The notes: a model not told the origin generated them from the sequence alone. A stretch of 64,000 nt of DNA from Polynucleobacter alcilacus (GCF_018881545.1 NZ_JACVQD010000001.1:1640039-1704038); one strand, 5' to 3'; counted from the first letter of the stretch, positions 8,963-16,312 are shown. Program-made: numbers and translations.

Positions 8963-9526
8963 TTAACTAGAGATGAGCTTGAGTGCTTCTCGAATCAATA
9001 AAGCCCGATATCCCATGTAGATACCAATTAAGGTAAAGCCAAATAGGAAGAGCTTAGGTATGAGCTCACCATCAATCACTAATTGACTATTGAGCAAGCC
9101 GATTGCTACTGCAAAAAAGAATAGGGCGCCTAGGCAGAGCACAATCCAATTTTCATTACCGCTGAGTTGTTGGGTTTGATTGGAGTAAGCCAGAACTTGC
9201 AGAGTATTCCCTTTGAGGTAGCCCGATACGACTACCTGATCGCCATCGGCGATTTTCATGGGAGCAGAGAATTTAGCCTCGATAGCTTTACCGTCCAAAT
9301 TAAATTGAGAGATATAAAAACGTTGGTAATACACCGATGAATGGTCATGCGTAGGCTTTTCAGGATTCACGTATTCCAAAAGCTGATTATTGAGATTACT
9401 AACCGTTCCAGAGATGGCGCTAATGGAGCCTGATAAAAAGTTGCTTGGTTTAGTGACGGACATCAGCAGAACTCCTAAAAAGCTAAGACTGAGGATAAAA
9501 AGGAGAGAGAGGGCAGGTCGTCTCAT
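8963..9526 (-). CDS. Unknown membrane protein linked to a TauE/SafE exporter
   Basis: I do not recognise this 187-residue protein. It starts with one hydrophobic segment (about residues 6-24), continues with an extracytoplasmic stretch containing HDHSSVYYQRFYISQF and a beta-rich DGDQVVVSGYLKGNTLQVLAY segment that resembles a small OB-like fold, and ends with two further hydrophobic segments (about 126-145 and 155-175). It follows the TauE/SafE gene by 6 bp in the same direction, so the two are almost certainly co-transcribed. That couples it to anion (sulfite, sulfoacetate or similar) export and to the divergent persulfide dioxygenase/BigR genes. No function is assigned. Confidence 0.7.
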   Translation of the reverse strand: MRRPALSLLFILSLSFLGVLLMSVTKPSNFLSGSISAISGTVSNLNNQLLEYVNPEKPTHDHSSVYYQRFYISQFNLDGKAIEAKFSAPMKIADGDQVVVSGYLKGNTLQVLAYSNQTQQLSGNENWIVLCLGALFFFAVAIGLLNSQLVIDGELIPKLFLFGFTLIGIYMGYRALLIREALKLISS

Positions 9527-9532
9527 GAGCTG

Positions 9533-10351
9533 CTAATAATTAAAAAGTCCTTTAAAGATTAGACTAATTGCTACAGTAAATGTTAACAAAGAAAAGAGTT
9601 GCTGCAATCGAGGGCCACTTATTTTTTTACCAAATCTCATGCCAATGAGCAGGCCGCCCAGAGCCCCTAAAGAAAATGGCGCCGCTATGAGTAAATCAAA
9701 GTTTCCGGTAATGGCAGAAAATACAGTTCCTCCAGTAGCAATAATGGCTAGTACGCCCAATGAAGTGGCCACGATGGAGCGCACTGGTAAATCGGTATAA
9801 CGCTTTAATGCAGGGACAATGACAAAACCACCTCCCACACCAAGCAGTCCAGATAAAAAGCCAGCTAAGCCACCCGAAAATAAGAGCGCTCTAGCACACG
9901 GAATATTCCAGTGGAGTTTTCCGTTTGATGGGTCTAAAAGGCAGGGTGGAGGTTTGCGTGCAGCTTCAGGTATTCCCAATATTTCTCTACTTGCCTGTCT
10001 AAATAGGCGAAGAGAGGTATACAAAAGGACGCAGCCAAAAACGATTAACAAAGGGCTATTAGGAATGCGTTGTGCTAACCATAGCCCAAACGGGGAGAGT
10101 ATTAAGCCAAAGAGCGCCATAAATCCAGCCGCTTTGTAACGCAAAATTTTGTTTCTTAAGCCCATTAAGGCACCTACGCCGGCAGCTAGGGCAATGGCAG
10201 ATAAAGCGATTGGCGCTGCTTCAGCTACTGTCAAATGCAGGGCGAAGACCAGAAGGGGGACAGACAATATTCCACCCCCGGCCCCAGTGAGCCCCATGAG
10301 AAGGCCTACCAAGATACCTAATGCGGGGCTGATGAGTAGCGAGTAGTCCAT
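9533..10351 (-). CDS. Sulfite exporter TauE/SafE family membrane protein
   Basis: A 272-residue polytopic inner-membrane protein with the two diagnostic glycine-rich repeats: GLLMGLTGAGGGILSVPLL near the N-terminus and SGLLGVGGGFVIVPAL near residue 165-180. The family exports sulfite or organosulfur acids. Its start lies 81 bp from the divergent persulfide dioxygenase gene, with an AT-rich palindromic stretch between. TauE/SafE proteins accompany BigR and Blh in other bacteria, where they are thought to remove the sulfite made from persulfide, so that role is inferred here too. Confidence 0.87.
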   Translation of the reverse strand: MDYSLLISPALGILVGLLMGLTGAGGGILSVPLLVFALHLTVAEAAPIALSAIALAAGVGALMGLRNKILRYKAAGFMALFGLILSPFGLWLAQRIPNSPLLIVFGCVLLYTSLRLFRQASREILGIPEAARKPPPCLLDPSNGKLHWNIPCARALLFSGGLAGFLSGLLGVGGGFVIVPALKRYTDLPVRSIVATSLGVLAIIATGGTVFSAITGNFDLLIAAPFSLGALGGLLIGMRFGKKISGPRLQQLFSLLTFTVAISLIFKGLFNY

Positions 10352-10365
10352 TGCAATTTATTTTA

Positions 10366-10400
10366 TATTAATATATTATATAAATGTATATATTATTTAT
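10366..10400. promoter_or_regulatory. AT-rich palindromic operator candidate for the BigR-type repressor
   Basis: The 81 bp between the divergent starts of tauE and the dioxygenase gene contain a perfect TAATATATTA palindrome (10369-10378) and an inverted repeat TATATA-N4-TATATA (10377-10392). BigR-type ArsR repressors bind AT-rich dyads of this kind. The position would let one repressor control both transcription units. Promoter -10 elements must lie in the same AT-rich stretch but cannot be separated by eye. Confidence 0.5.
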
Positions 10401-10432
10401 TCATCCCAAATGCATACTTCTGAAAGACTATT

Positions 10433-11305
10433 GTGAACTCGAAAGTAAATCCTGACATTAAAGCTTTTTTTGATTCAGAAACCTGGACATTTACCTATGT
10501 AGTGTATGCGGGCGCGGGTAGTGCCTGTGTTGTGATCGACTCGGTTTTAGACTATGACCCAAAATCCGGTCGAACTACGACAAAATCTGCCGATAAAGTC
10601 ATCGAATTTATTTCAGGGCAACAATTAAAGCTTGCTTGGATTTTAGAAACACATGCCCATGCAGATCATCTGACTGCAGCACCTTATCTGCAAAGTAGCT
10701 TGGGAGGGAAAATTGTAATTGGTAATCACATTACCGATGTACAAAATGTATTTAAGGGTGTATTTAATTTGGATGCACGTTTTGCAATTGATGGATCCCA
10801 GTTTGATCATTTGCTCGAGGATGGAGAGGAATTAACTTTCGGAGACCTTTCTTTAAAAGCGTTGTATGTCCCTGGACATACACCAGCTTGTATGGCTTAT
10901 GCAATTGGTAGCGCTCTCTTTGTAGGCGATACCCTCTTTATGCCTGACGTGGGGACTGCACGGTGTGATTTTCCTGGGGGAGATGCGAAGACTTTATATC
11001 GGTCTATCCAAAAGATCTTGGCTTATCCTGAGGAGACTCGGCTCTATATGTGCCACGACTACCCGCCAAATGATCGGTCTGTAGAGCACTGCACGACAGT
11101 CGGCGATGAAAGGATGGCAAATATTCATGTGCACCAAGATATTACTGAGGAGCAATTTGTGAAGATGCGTACTGAGCGTGACGCAACTCTAGAAATGCCG
11201 AATTTAATTCTGCCTTCAATTCAGGTGAATATCCGTGCCGGACATTTCCCCGAGCCTGAGGAAAACGGTAGTTCATATCTCAAAATTCCACTCAATGTCC
11301 TCTAA
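10433..11305 (+). CDS. blh: MBL-fold persulfide dioxygenase (ETHE1/Blh-like)
   Basis: A 290-residue metallo-beta-lactamase-fold protein. The metal-binding set is visible: HAHADH at residues 74-79, GHTPAC with H149, D166 in FVGDTLF, and H208 in MCHDYPP. GTARCDFPGG also matches the ETHE1/Blh group, which oxidises glutathione persulfide to sulfite using one iron atom. It starts at a GTG; GAAAG upstream is the likely ribosome site. No rhodanese or DUF442 domain is fused. The ArsR gene begins 1 bp after its stop, and a TauE/SafE exporter is divergent, the gene set of BigR-controlled sulfide detoxification loci. It acts in the cytosol. The enzyme class is well supported; substrate is by homology. 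Confidence 0.85.
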   Translation: MNSKVNPDIKAFFDSETWTFTYVVYAGAGSACVVIDSVLDYDPKSGRTTTKSADKVIEFISGQQLKLAWILETHAHADHLTAAPYLQSSLGGKIVIGNHITDVQNVFKGVFNLDARFAIDGSQFDHLLEDGEELTFGDLSLKALYVPGHTPACMAYAIGSALFVGDTLFMPDVGTARCDFPGGDAKTLYRSIQKILAYPEETRLYMCHDYPPNDRSVEHCTTVGDERMANIHVHQDITEEQFVKMRTERDATLEMPNLILPSIQVNIRAGHFPEPEENGSSYLKIPLNVL

Positions 11306-11306
11306 T

Positions 11307-11624
11307 ATGAATATGCCCCTATCAAAAGCTGAATTGAAAAAGATACAAGCATCAGCTGAAGAAGCCTGCAAACTCATGAGGGCACTCTCCAACCGAGATC
11401 GCATGATGTTGTTATGTGAGATCGGGCAAGGTGAAAAGTGTGTAGGAGAACTTGAGATAGCTTTAGATATTCATCAACCAACACTCTCGCAGCAATTAAC
11501 GGTATTGCGTAAGGAGGGCTTGGTGAAGACGCGCAGAGAGGGAAAGCAGATTTATTACTCCCTCGCAAGCCAGGTAGCGGTAGCAGTAATGGGTCTGCTC
11601 TATAAGTACTACTGCAAAAAATAA
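11307..11624 (+). CDS. bigR: ArsR-family sulfide/persulfide-responsive repressor (BigR/SqrR-like)
   Basis: A 105-residue winged-helix protein, started at the ATG one base after the dioxygenase stop; longer starts at 11235 or 11295 are possible but have no ribosome site. The recognition helix is QPTLSQQLTVLRKEGLV (57-73) and the wing RREGKQIYYSL. Cys37 (in LLCEIG) and Cys103 (in YKYYCKK) are 66 residues apart. That is the same spacing as the redox-sensing pair in BigR (42/108) and SqrR (41/107), where sulfane sulfur links the two and releases DNA. Extra cysteines lie at 21 and 45. It probably represses its own operon and the divergent exporter operon through the AT-rich dyads at 10366-10400. 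Confidence 0.85.
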   Translation: MNMPLSKAELKKIQASAEEACKLMRALSNRDRMMLLCEIGQGEKCVGELEIALDIHQPTLSQQLTVLRKEGLVKTRREGKQIYYSLASQVAVAVMGLLYKYYCKK

Positions 11625-11664
11625 GAACAAACCATTCTACTTTTATTACAAACAGAGGTTCAAC

Positions 11665-12192
11665 ATGAATATGACTCACTACATGCAGCTGTTGGCTGAT
11701 AAGCAACCCTGGAATCTACTGATATTCATGGCGATCCCGATTGTGCTTGCTGAAACCCTAGCAATTACCGAGCTCTATATCTTATTTACTAGAAGATTTT
11801 ATGGATTGGTTTGGGGTCTGAATCGTTTTGCGGGTGCGGCAGTAGGGATGTACTTTATTGGCGTCATTATTTATCTGATGACGACAGCGGTGATTCCAAT
11901 TACCCAAGCTGGTGAATGGAGAACGGTGATCGATGTAGTAGCGGTAGGCTCTTATCTAATCGGCGGCCTTCCTTTAATTTGGATTGCGCTACAAGAATTT
12001 GGTTTAGTGAATAAGCGTCTTAACAAAGAAGGTAAATTAAAAATTCATGCAATCTGTGTCGCCTTGTTTTTAGTATTTGGCCACATTGCAATGATTAGCG
12101 GCATGTTGGACCCTGGTCTGCTGGGTTATCAAGGCCCTGCCCATGCCGTCGATAAACCTGTGCCAATGCCTGCTGGCCACGGGCACCAGTAG
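11665..12192 (+). CDS. DUF6803-like integral membrane protein downstream of bigR
   Basis: A 175-residue protein with four strongly hydrophobic segments and a soluble, His-containing tail (GHGHQ at the end). I think it belongs to the DUF6803 group, a family without known function; that assignment is from memory. Its ATG is preceded by AGAGG about seven bases upstream. It follows bigR by 40 bp in the same direction and is probably the last gene of the dioxygenase operon, suggesting a role in sulfur or redox membrane biology. Its last 98 bp overlap the 3' end of the convergent cytochrome-like gene, so the two transcripts are antisense there. Confidence 0.7.
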   Translation: MNMTHYMQLLADKQPWNLLIFMAIPIVLAETLAITELYILFTRRFYGLVWGLNRFAGAAVGMYFIGVIIYLMTTAVIPITQAGEWRTVIDVVAVGSYLIGGLPLIWIALQEFGLVNKRLNKEGKLKIHAICVALFLVFGHIAMISGMLDPGLLGYQGPAHAVDKPVPMPAGHGHQ

Positions 12193-12625
12193 ATTTAAAG
12201 AGGTCCAGCCTGCTAAGCCCTTCTAGTTTTGCAACACCATGCAGCAAGAAGATGGCAAAAAAGACTAGCCCTACTATCCAATGGATGCTAATGACATTGT
12301 CACGTATTTCTTGAGGTCCGTAGTACAGCAAAGCCCCCGTAATTAACAAAGTCAGTAAGAAAATCAGTTGACCAAAGCCGCTAATCATTTTGCGTCCAGA
12401 TTTGATGCCTGACTTGAGGTGAAAGGGAAGCACCGTTCCGAGAGCGATAGTTGCTAGCATGGCGGTAATACCATGAAGTGCCAAAATATTATGATCCCCG
12501 AGAGTTGATCGTTGAATCTGAAATTCATGGCCAAGTAAATAGAGACTTCCAGTAATAGAGCAGGCAAGCATACCGCCAATCACAAATGATCTTTGCCAAG
12601 CTGGCATCTTTCCTAGGCGGCTCAT
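12095..12625 (-). CDS. Four-helix cytochrome b-like membrane protein of the Fur-box operon
   Basis: A 176-residue protein with four hydrophobic segments, about residues 12-31, 47-67, 83-103 and 112-130. Histidines lie at 51 and 69 around helix two and at 115 and 129 in helix four, the kind of pairing used to hold b-type hemes in cytochrome b561 and DUF4405-like proteins; heme binding is inferred. It overlaps the upstream ApbE gene by 4 bp (ATGA) and is the last gene of an operon with a flavin transferase and a periplasmic FMN-binding protein. A role passing electrons from the quinone pool or cytosol to the flavin is plausible. The hydrophilic C-terminal 45 residues lie over the convergent gene and could be a late extension. 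Confidence 0.72.
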   Translation of the reverse strand: MSRLGKMPAWQRSFVIGGMLACSITGSLYLLGHEFQIQRSTLGDHNILALHGITAMLATIALGTVLPFHLKSGIKSGRKMISGFGQLIFLLTLLITGALLYYGPQEIRDNVISIHWIVGLVFFAIFLLHGVAKLEGLSRLDLFKSTGARGQQALAQVYRRHGQGLDNPADQGPTCR

Positions 12626-13446
12626 GCCTTAATCCTGACGGCTTGGGCGGAAAAGTGCTTGAAGCAGGGGTGATCATGATTCTTAGCTAAGGCGAATACC
12701 TTGGTAAGCGCATCGGCATAAACACATTGATCTGCCACGATAGAGAAAGACTCCACAAAATCTGCATGAATATCAGATTCACTCTTGGCCAGAGGATTGA
12801 TGATATGACTATGTTTGCGATCTCTTTTAGAAAAGTACAAACTACTAGTGGCAATCGCGGCATTATGGATGCTACCGATTGCAATTAAATGGCCTGGACT
12901 TTTCGGGTTACGAATATGAACCGGCCTTGAAGAGCCGCCAAATACCCGAAGATCACCACCGGCATTGACACATCCAGACTCCACTCCATTTAGTCTCAAT
13001 ACTTCCACAGCTTGATCTACAGCAAAGCCTTTAGCAATGCCGCCGAGGTCAAGGCAGAGGGGCTTGGATGATGAAATCAGCTTGGGGGTGATGAAGTTGA
13101 TATCTTCGATACCGCCAAACTGATATTGCGTAAGATCGAGATGCTGCGGTAATAAGCCTACTGCTACCAGTAGATGGCCAATCCCACAATTAAACAAACC
13201 ATTAGATTGTGTGTAAATCTCTTGAGCAATATGGAGTATCTGTGCAGTCCAAGGATGGATTGCAATTTCTGTAAGGTGTGATCTTTGGTTAATGGCATTG
13301 AGTTCACTTAGGGGATTATGAAAACTCATGAGGTCTTGGATTTGCTTAATGGTGGCAAAGGCCTTATCAATTGCACTGGGGTGTTCATCTTGATCAATCG
13401 AGATCTCGACAAATGTCCCCAGAAGGGCTTGGCAGCGTGTCGTCAT
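12622..13446 (-). CDS. apbE: FAD:protein FMN transferase ApbE
   Basis: A 274-residue ApbE family protein, the enzyme that links FMN from FAD to a threonine in target proteins. Visible family motifs are LLGTFVEI at the N-terminus, LDLGGIAKGFAVDQA in the middle (FAD and Mg binding), VNAGGDLRVFG, and ADALTKVFAL near the C-terminus with the metal-binding Asp. The likely substrate is encoded directly upstream: the FMN-binding protein overlaps it by 4 bp and carries a GGAT flavinylation motif. The protein has no signal peptide or lipobox, although the target appears periplasmic; this is noted as odd. Its downstream partner overlaps by 4 bp as well. Confidence 0.9.
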   Translation of the reverse strand: MTTRCQALLGTFVEISIDQDEHPSAIDKAFATIKQIQDLMSFHNPLSELNAINQRSHLTEIAIHPWTAQILHIAQEIYTQSNGLFNCGIGHLLVAVGLLPQHLDLTQYQFGGIEDINFITPKLISSSKPLCLDLGGIAKGFAVDQAVEVLRLNGVESGCVNAGGDLRVFGGSSRPVHIRNPKSPGHLIAIGSIHNAAIATSSLYFSKRDRKHSHIINPLAKSESDIHADFVESFSIVADQCVYADALTKVFALAKNHDHPCFKHFSAQAVRIKA

Positions 13447-13976
13447 TTCGCTTTTAGCGCCGCTTCAAATAAAACCGTGACTCGCTTTACACCATCAGTG
13501 AGGTGCTTGCAGGAGAGGGTAGCTCCTCCAATATTCTGAATATCCTGATTGAGCTTGATTGGGTCGATAGCAGATTTACCTATGAATTGCTTACGCCATT
13601 GCGCTTCAGCGACCTCATATCCATAAGATTCCACATATTCCAGTATCTCGACCCCTAAGATGCTGCCCTTGGAGTTAATGCCAACGGCATAGGTAATCAT
13701 TTCATGTTTACCAACCACTTCATCCACAATGAGCCAACTTCCGTCAGCAGTTTTCCAAATACGATCCCCTTGAAAGGGGTGGCGAATGCTCGATGCCTGC
13801 CTCATCCTTTCCTGCAGATCGTCTGTAATGAGGATTGGTGATTTGCTTAATTGCTTATTGGGAAATAATATTTTTTGCGCCTGCTCAACAGACGTATATA
13901 TTTTTGCCTGAGCAATGATGGGAATGCTCATCATTGCTAGTCCAGCAATTGCAAAAGGGTTTGGTTTCCAGTTCAT
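13443..13976 (-). CDS. Periplasmic FMN-binding domain protein (ApbE target)
   Basis: A 177-residue protein with a signal peptide (cleavage near AQA-KI, residue 24) followed by an FMN-binding domain. The sequence NIGGATLSC near the C-terminus places Thr153 at the position that ApbE esterifies with FMN in NqrC, RnfG and related proteins; the LTDGVKRV stretch after it also fits. The domain is a single copy with no heme motif. It lies between the outer-membrane protein gene (18 bp upstream) and apbE (4-bp overlap). I infer a soluble or peripherally bound one-flavin electron carrier on the outer face of the inner membrane, taking electrons from the cytochrome-like protein two genes downstream. Confidence 0.82.
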   Translation of the reverse strand: MNWKPNPFAIAGLAMMSIPIIAQAKIYTSVEQAQKILFPNKQLSKSPILITDDLQERMRQASSIRHPFQGDRIWKTADGSWLIVDEVVGKHEMITYAVGINSKGSILGVEILEYVESYGYEVAEAQWRKQFIGKSAIDPIKLNQDIQNIGGATLSCKHLTDGVKRVTVLFEAALKAK

Positions 13977-13994
13977 GTATTTTCTTGATGATTT

Positions 13995-14915
13995 TTAATT
14001 TAGTGGAAAGCCAACTTTGACAATGAATTCGTTTACAGAATGACTGTCCCAAACCCGTGCATCTGAACATTCAGCTTCACCACCACCCATGCAGGTCCCG
14101 CCTGCTAATTGATAACGCCAAGCTCCCGTGACCCACCAATCTTTAGCGGCATAGTGCATATTAGGACCTACAAATGTTGCCCTTTGCACCTGATTGCGCA
14201 GATTGAGCTCTGAATAATCGTTATGAAAACGCGCTTCTACTCCGGCGGACCATCTTGGGGCGAAGCGATAGCTCGCACCAACTAGGATATCCAGCATGGA
14301 TTCAGGAACATTACCGTTCTCAATAAACTTGAGCCGCTCATTTGCCACGACGATATTTCCAGCCAAAACCAATCGGTCATCAATAAAGTTTGATTGCAAG
14401 AGGAGTCGTGCTTCCAGCTCATCTTTATTACGGCCCCAGGTTGGCTCAAGATAAAGACCAACACCGACAGGGGAAGTGACTGGGTTTGTGATTCGATAGA
14501 TTGCCTCTAAAGATCCACCTTCGATCCCGCTTTTTGAATAAGCCGTTGATGGATCATGTGAAGAAGGTACGCCATATCCACCAGTACAGCTTGGCGAATC
14601 ACCACATGCCTCTGGGTTGGTGTAATTCTGGTCCGCATTGGTGTAATACGAATTGATATAACCAGCAACTTGTAAATCATTGGTTAAGCCATATTCGAGT
14701 TCAGTCCTGGCCGTCCATGCATCGTAAGTACCAGCAGCTTGTGCTTTATTCAGTTGGAGGCGTTGCTCAAATTCAAGCTTGCCTTTGGGTTGAAGATCTA
14801 GGGTATAGATCCAACCAAACACGCCTTCACCCGCCTGGGCAAAAGAAAAATGGAGAGCAGCAGCAAGCAAGCAGCTAAAAGCGATCAATCTTTTAATAGT
14901 TAATTTCATAGTCAT
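13995..14915 (-). CDS. DUF6662-like outer-membrane beta-barrel protein, first gene of a Fur-box operon
   Basis: A 306-residue protein with a signal peptide (cleavage near AQA-GE, residue 28). The mature part is a chain of alternating, amphipathic strands ending in aromatic residues (FEQRLQLN, TARTELEYGL, FVGPNMHYAA), so an outer-membrane beta-barrel is likely. I recall this pattern as DUF6662, which has no assigned function. Two cysteine pairs, in the CGDSPSC and CMGGGEAEC loops, could form disulfides. It begins the operon with the FMN-binding, ApbE and cytochrome-like genes. Two Fur-box-like palindromes lie 29-69 bp upstream of its start, so iron repression is expected. It may be a porin or a reductase partner at the outer membrane. 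Confidence 0.72.
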   Translation of the reverse strand: MTMKLTIKRLIAFSCLLAAALHFSFAQAGEGVFGWIYTLDLQPKGKLEFEQRLQLNKAQAAGTYDAWTARTELEYGLTNDLQVAGYINSYYTNADQNYTNPEACGDSPSCTGGYGVPSSHDPSTAYSKSGIEGGSLEAIYRITNPVTSPVGVGLYLEPTWGRNKDELEARLLLQSNFIDDRLVLAGNIVVANERLKFIENGNVPESMLDILVGASYRFAPRWSAGVEARFHNDYSELNLRNQVQRATFVGPNMHYAAKDWWVTGAWRYQLAGGTCMGGGEAECSDARVWDSHSVNEFIVKVGFPLN

Positions 14916-14939
14916 ATCTAGTTGGTGGTTGGAAAGTCT

Positions 14940-14986
14940 AAATGAGAATAGTTCTCAATATAGCATCAAATGCGAATGATTCTCAA
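14940..14986 (-). promoter_or_regulatory. Tandem Fur-box-like palindromes upstream of the DUF6662/FMN/apbE operon
   Basis: Box 1 is GAGAAT-A-GTTCTC at 14944-14956, inside a perfect TGAGAA-N3-TTCTCA dyad. Box 2 is GCGAAT-G-ATTCTC at 14972-14984. Each has one mismatch in the symmetric core GAGAAT-N-ATTCTC, a common form of the Fur site. Their centres are 28 bp apart. The boxes lie between the operon and the divergent DUF3820 gene but are much nearer the operon start, so they most likely control the operon in response to iron. Confidence 0.7.
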
Positions 14987-15061
14987 TTGCAAGATATGAC
15001 CATCTTCATAAAAGTGGCGTAATGTTTAAGGCTTATTCACTTTGCTTGTAAGATTTCTCTG

Positions 15062-15304
15062 ATGAATGCAGAAGCATTAGAAAAACTCGTTTTAATAAAG
15101 ATGCCCTTTGGCAAATATGCGGGGCGTGCTTTAGCAGACTTACCAGGAAACTATTTAGCCTGGTTTGCGCGCGAGGGATTTCCGAAGAGCGAGCTCGGAC
15201 AGCTATTGGAGTTAATGCACACCCTTGATCACAATGGATTGCGTGGTTTATTAGCGCCTATTCAGCGCGCACATGGCTTAGAAGCCAGATCGAAATTACT
15301 TTGA
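15062..15304 (+). CDS. DUF3820 family protein
   Basis: An 80-residue protein matching DUF3820 in length and in its core MPFGKYAGRALADLPGNYLAWFAREGFP. The family is small, cytosolic and found widely in proteobacteria; some databases call it a putative quorum-sensing-regulated factor, but no biochemical role is firmly known to me. It is divergent from the Fur-box operon, 146 bp between starts. Its last 9 bp overlap the end of the convergent nuclease gene. Confidence 0.8.
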   Translation: MNAEALEKLVLIKMPFGKYAGRALADLPGNYLAWFAREGFPKSELGQLLELMHTLDHNGLRGLLAPIQRAHGLEARSKLL

Positions 15305-16312
15305 ACGCACAATCAGAGTGACGCGATTACGCTCATAAGTAACCGATGGGGAATCAGGCGGACTGCTTTGCAGCAGGCTGGGAATGACTGAGGTTTGAGA
15401 TTGAATCTGAGCCGCAATTTTCTTGGCTAAATCACTATTGCGGTCGTATTGAATCTGAATGCTTGCGACTCGACCTGCTTGAATGTTCTTAATAATTTGG
15501 TCCATCTTTGCAGGTGCGACATCATCAAAGAAAACTGGATACCACCCACCCACGAGAGTTTTATTTGGCTTAGGCTTTATCGGCGCTTGTGGGGAAATGG
15601 TTGATTCGCCATTCACAGGTAAATGAAAGTCAATCCCTGTTTTTTGCATTAAGTCTTGGTAAGTAATCGGTGGACTCATGCTGGCTTCGTTGGTGTTCTC
15701 AATCCAATAAGCCCAGGCAAGATTTTTATTGGAGTCGTAAACTAATTTATACAAATGGCTCGGAATGGTAACGCGGCCATTACCAATGCTGCCACTATTT
15801 CCGGTAGATCCAGTAAAGACGTAGATATCCCCAGCGACTCTTTTGACGTAGAGCCTGGTTGGCTCTTCTACGTTCTTGGCCCAAATGCCCTGATTATTTT
15901 GTCGCGCCTGGGGCATCATATTGGCTAAGGAGAATGACTGGGCCATTGACCTTTCATTGCTCATATCACCTGCTGGGGCATTGTGACCCCGATCATAGCC
16001 ACTACCTCGGTAGTCTGAGAGTAGCGAGCGCTCCGAGAAGGGCAGTCTGGCCTCCTCATAAAACTGATTGCTTCTACGGGGGTGAGGGACTAGCAACTGC
16101 TCTCGACTCAGTTTCTCCACTGTATAGATAGGCTTTCTATCCTGCGGAGAGTAATAAATAGCAAAACTATCAAAGCACAGATCACGTCCGGCTTGGGATG
16201 TAGAGGGAATTTGCTGACTGGGAAAAAGATCTCTGCAGTCTTCGAATAGGGCAAAGGCGCTTAACGGGCTAAGAAGCGCTATCAGAAGCAGAATCTGGCG
16301 AAGAATTTTCAT
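15296..16312 (-). CDS. Secreted DNA/RNA non-specific endonuclease (NucA/Serratia type)
   Basis: A 338-residue protein with a signal peptide (MKILRQILLLIALLSPLSAFA). The nuclease motif DRGHNAPAGD covers residues 107-116, with the general base His110. Asn140, in NNQGIW, is the metal ligand, and the 30-residue spacing equals His89-Asn119 of the Serratia nuclease. The family cuts DNA and RNA of any sequence using Mg; in the periplasm or outside the cell it can supply nucleotides or phosphate. After the nuclease domain (to about 230) comes an extra 100-residue C-terminal region that I do not recognise. A GGGGAG ribosome site precedes the ATG. Confidence 0.88.
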   Translation of the reverse strand: MKILRQILLLIALLSPLSAFALFEDCRDLFPSQQIPSTSQAGRDLCFDSFAIYYSPQDRKPIYTVEKLSREQLLVPHPRRSNQFYEEARLPFSERSLLSDYRGSGYDRGHNAPAGDMSNERSMAQSFSLANMMPQARQNNQGIWAKNVEEPTRLYVKRVAGDIYVFTGSTGNSGSIGNGRVTIPSHLYKLVYDSNKNLAWAYWIENTNEASMSPPITYQDLMQKTGIDFHLPVNGESTISPQAPIKPKPNKTLVGGWYPVFFDDVAPAKMDQIIKNIQAGRVASIQIQYDRNSDLAKKIAAQIQSQTSVIPSLLQSSPPDSPSVTYERNRVTLIVRSK

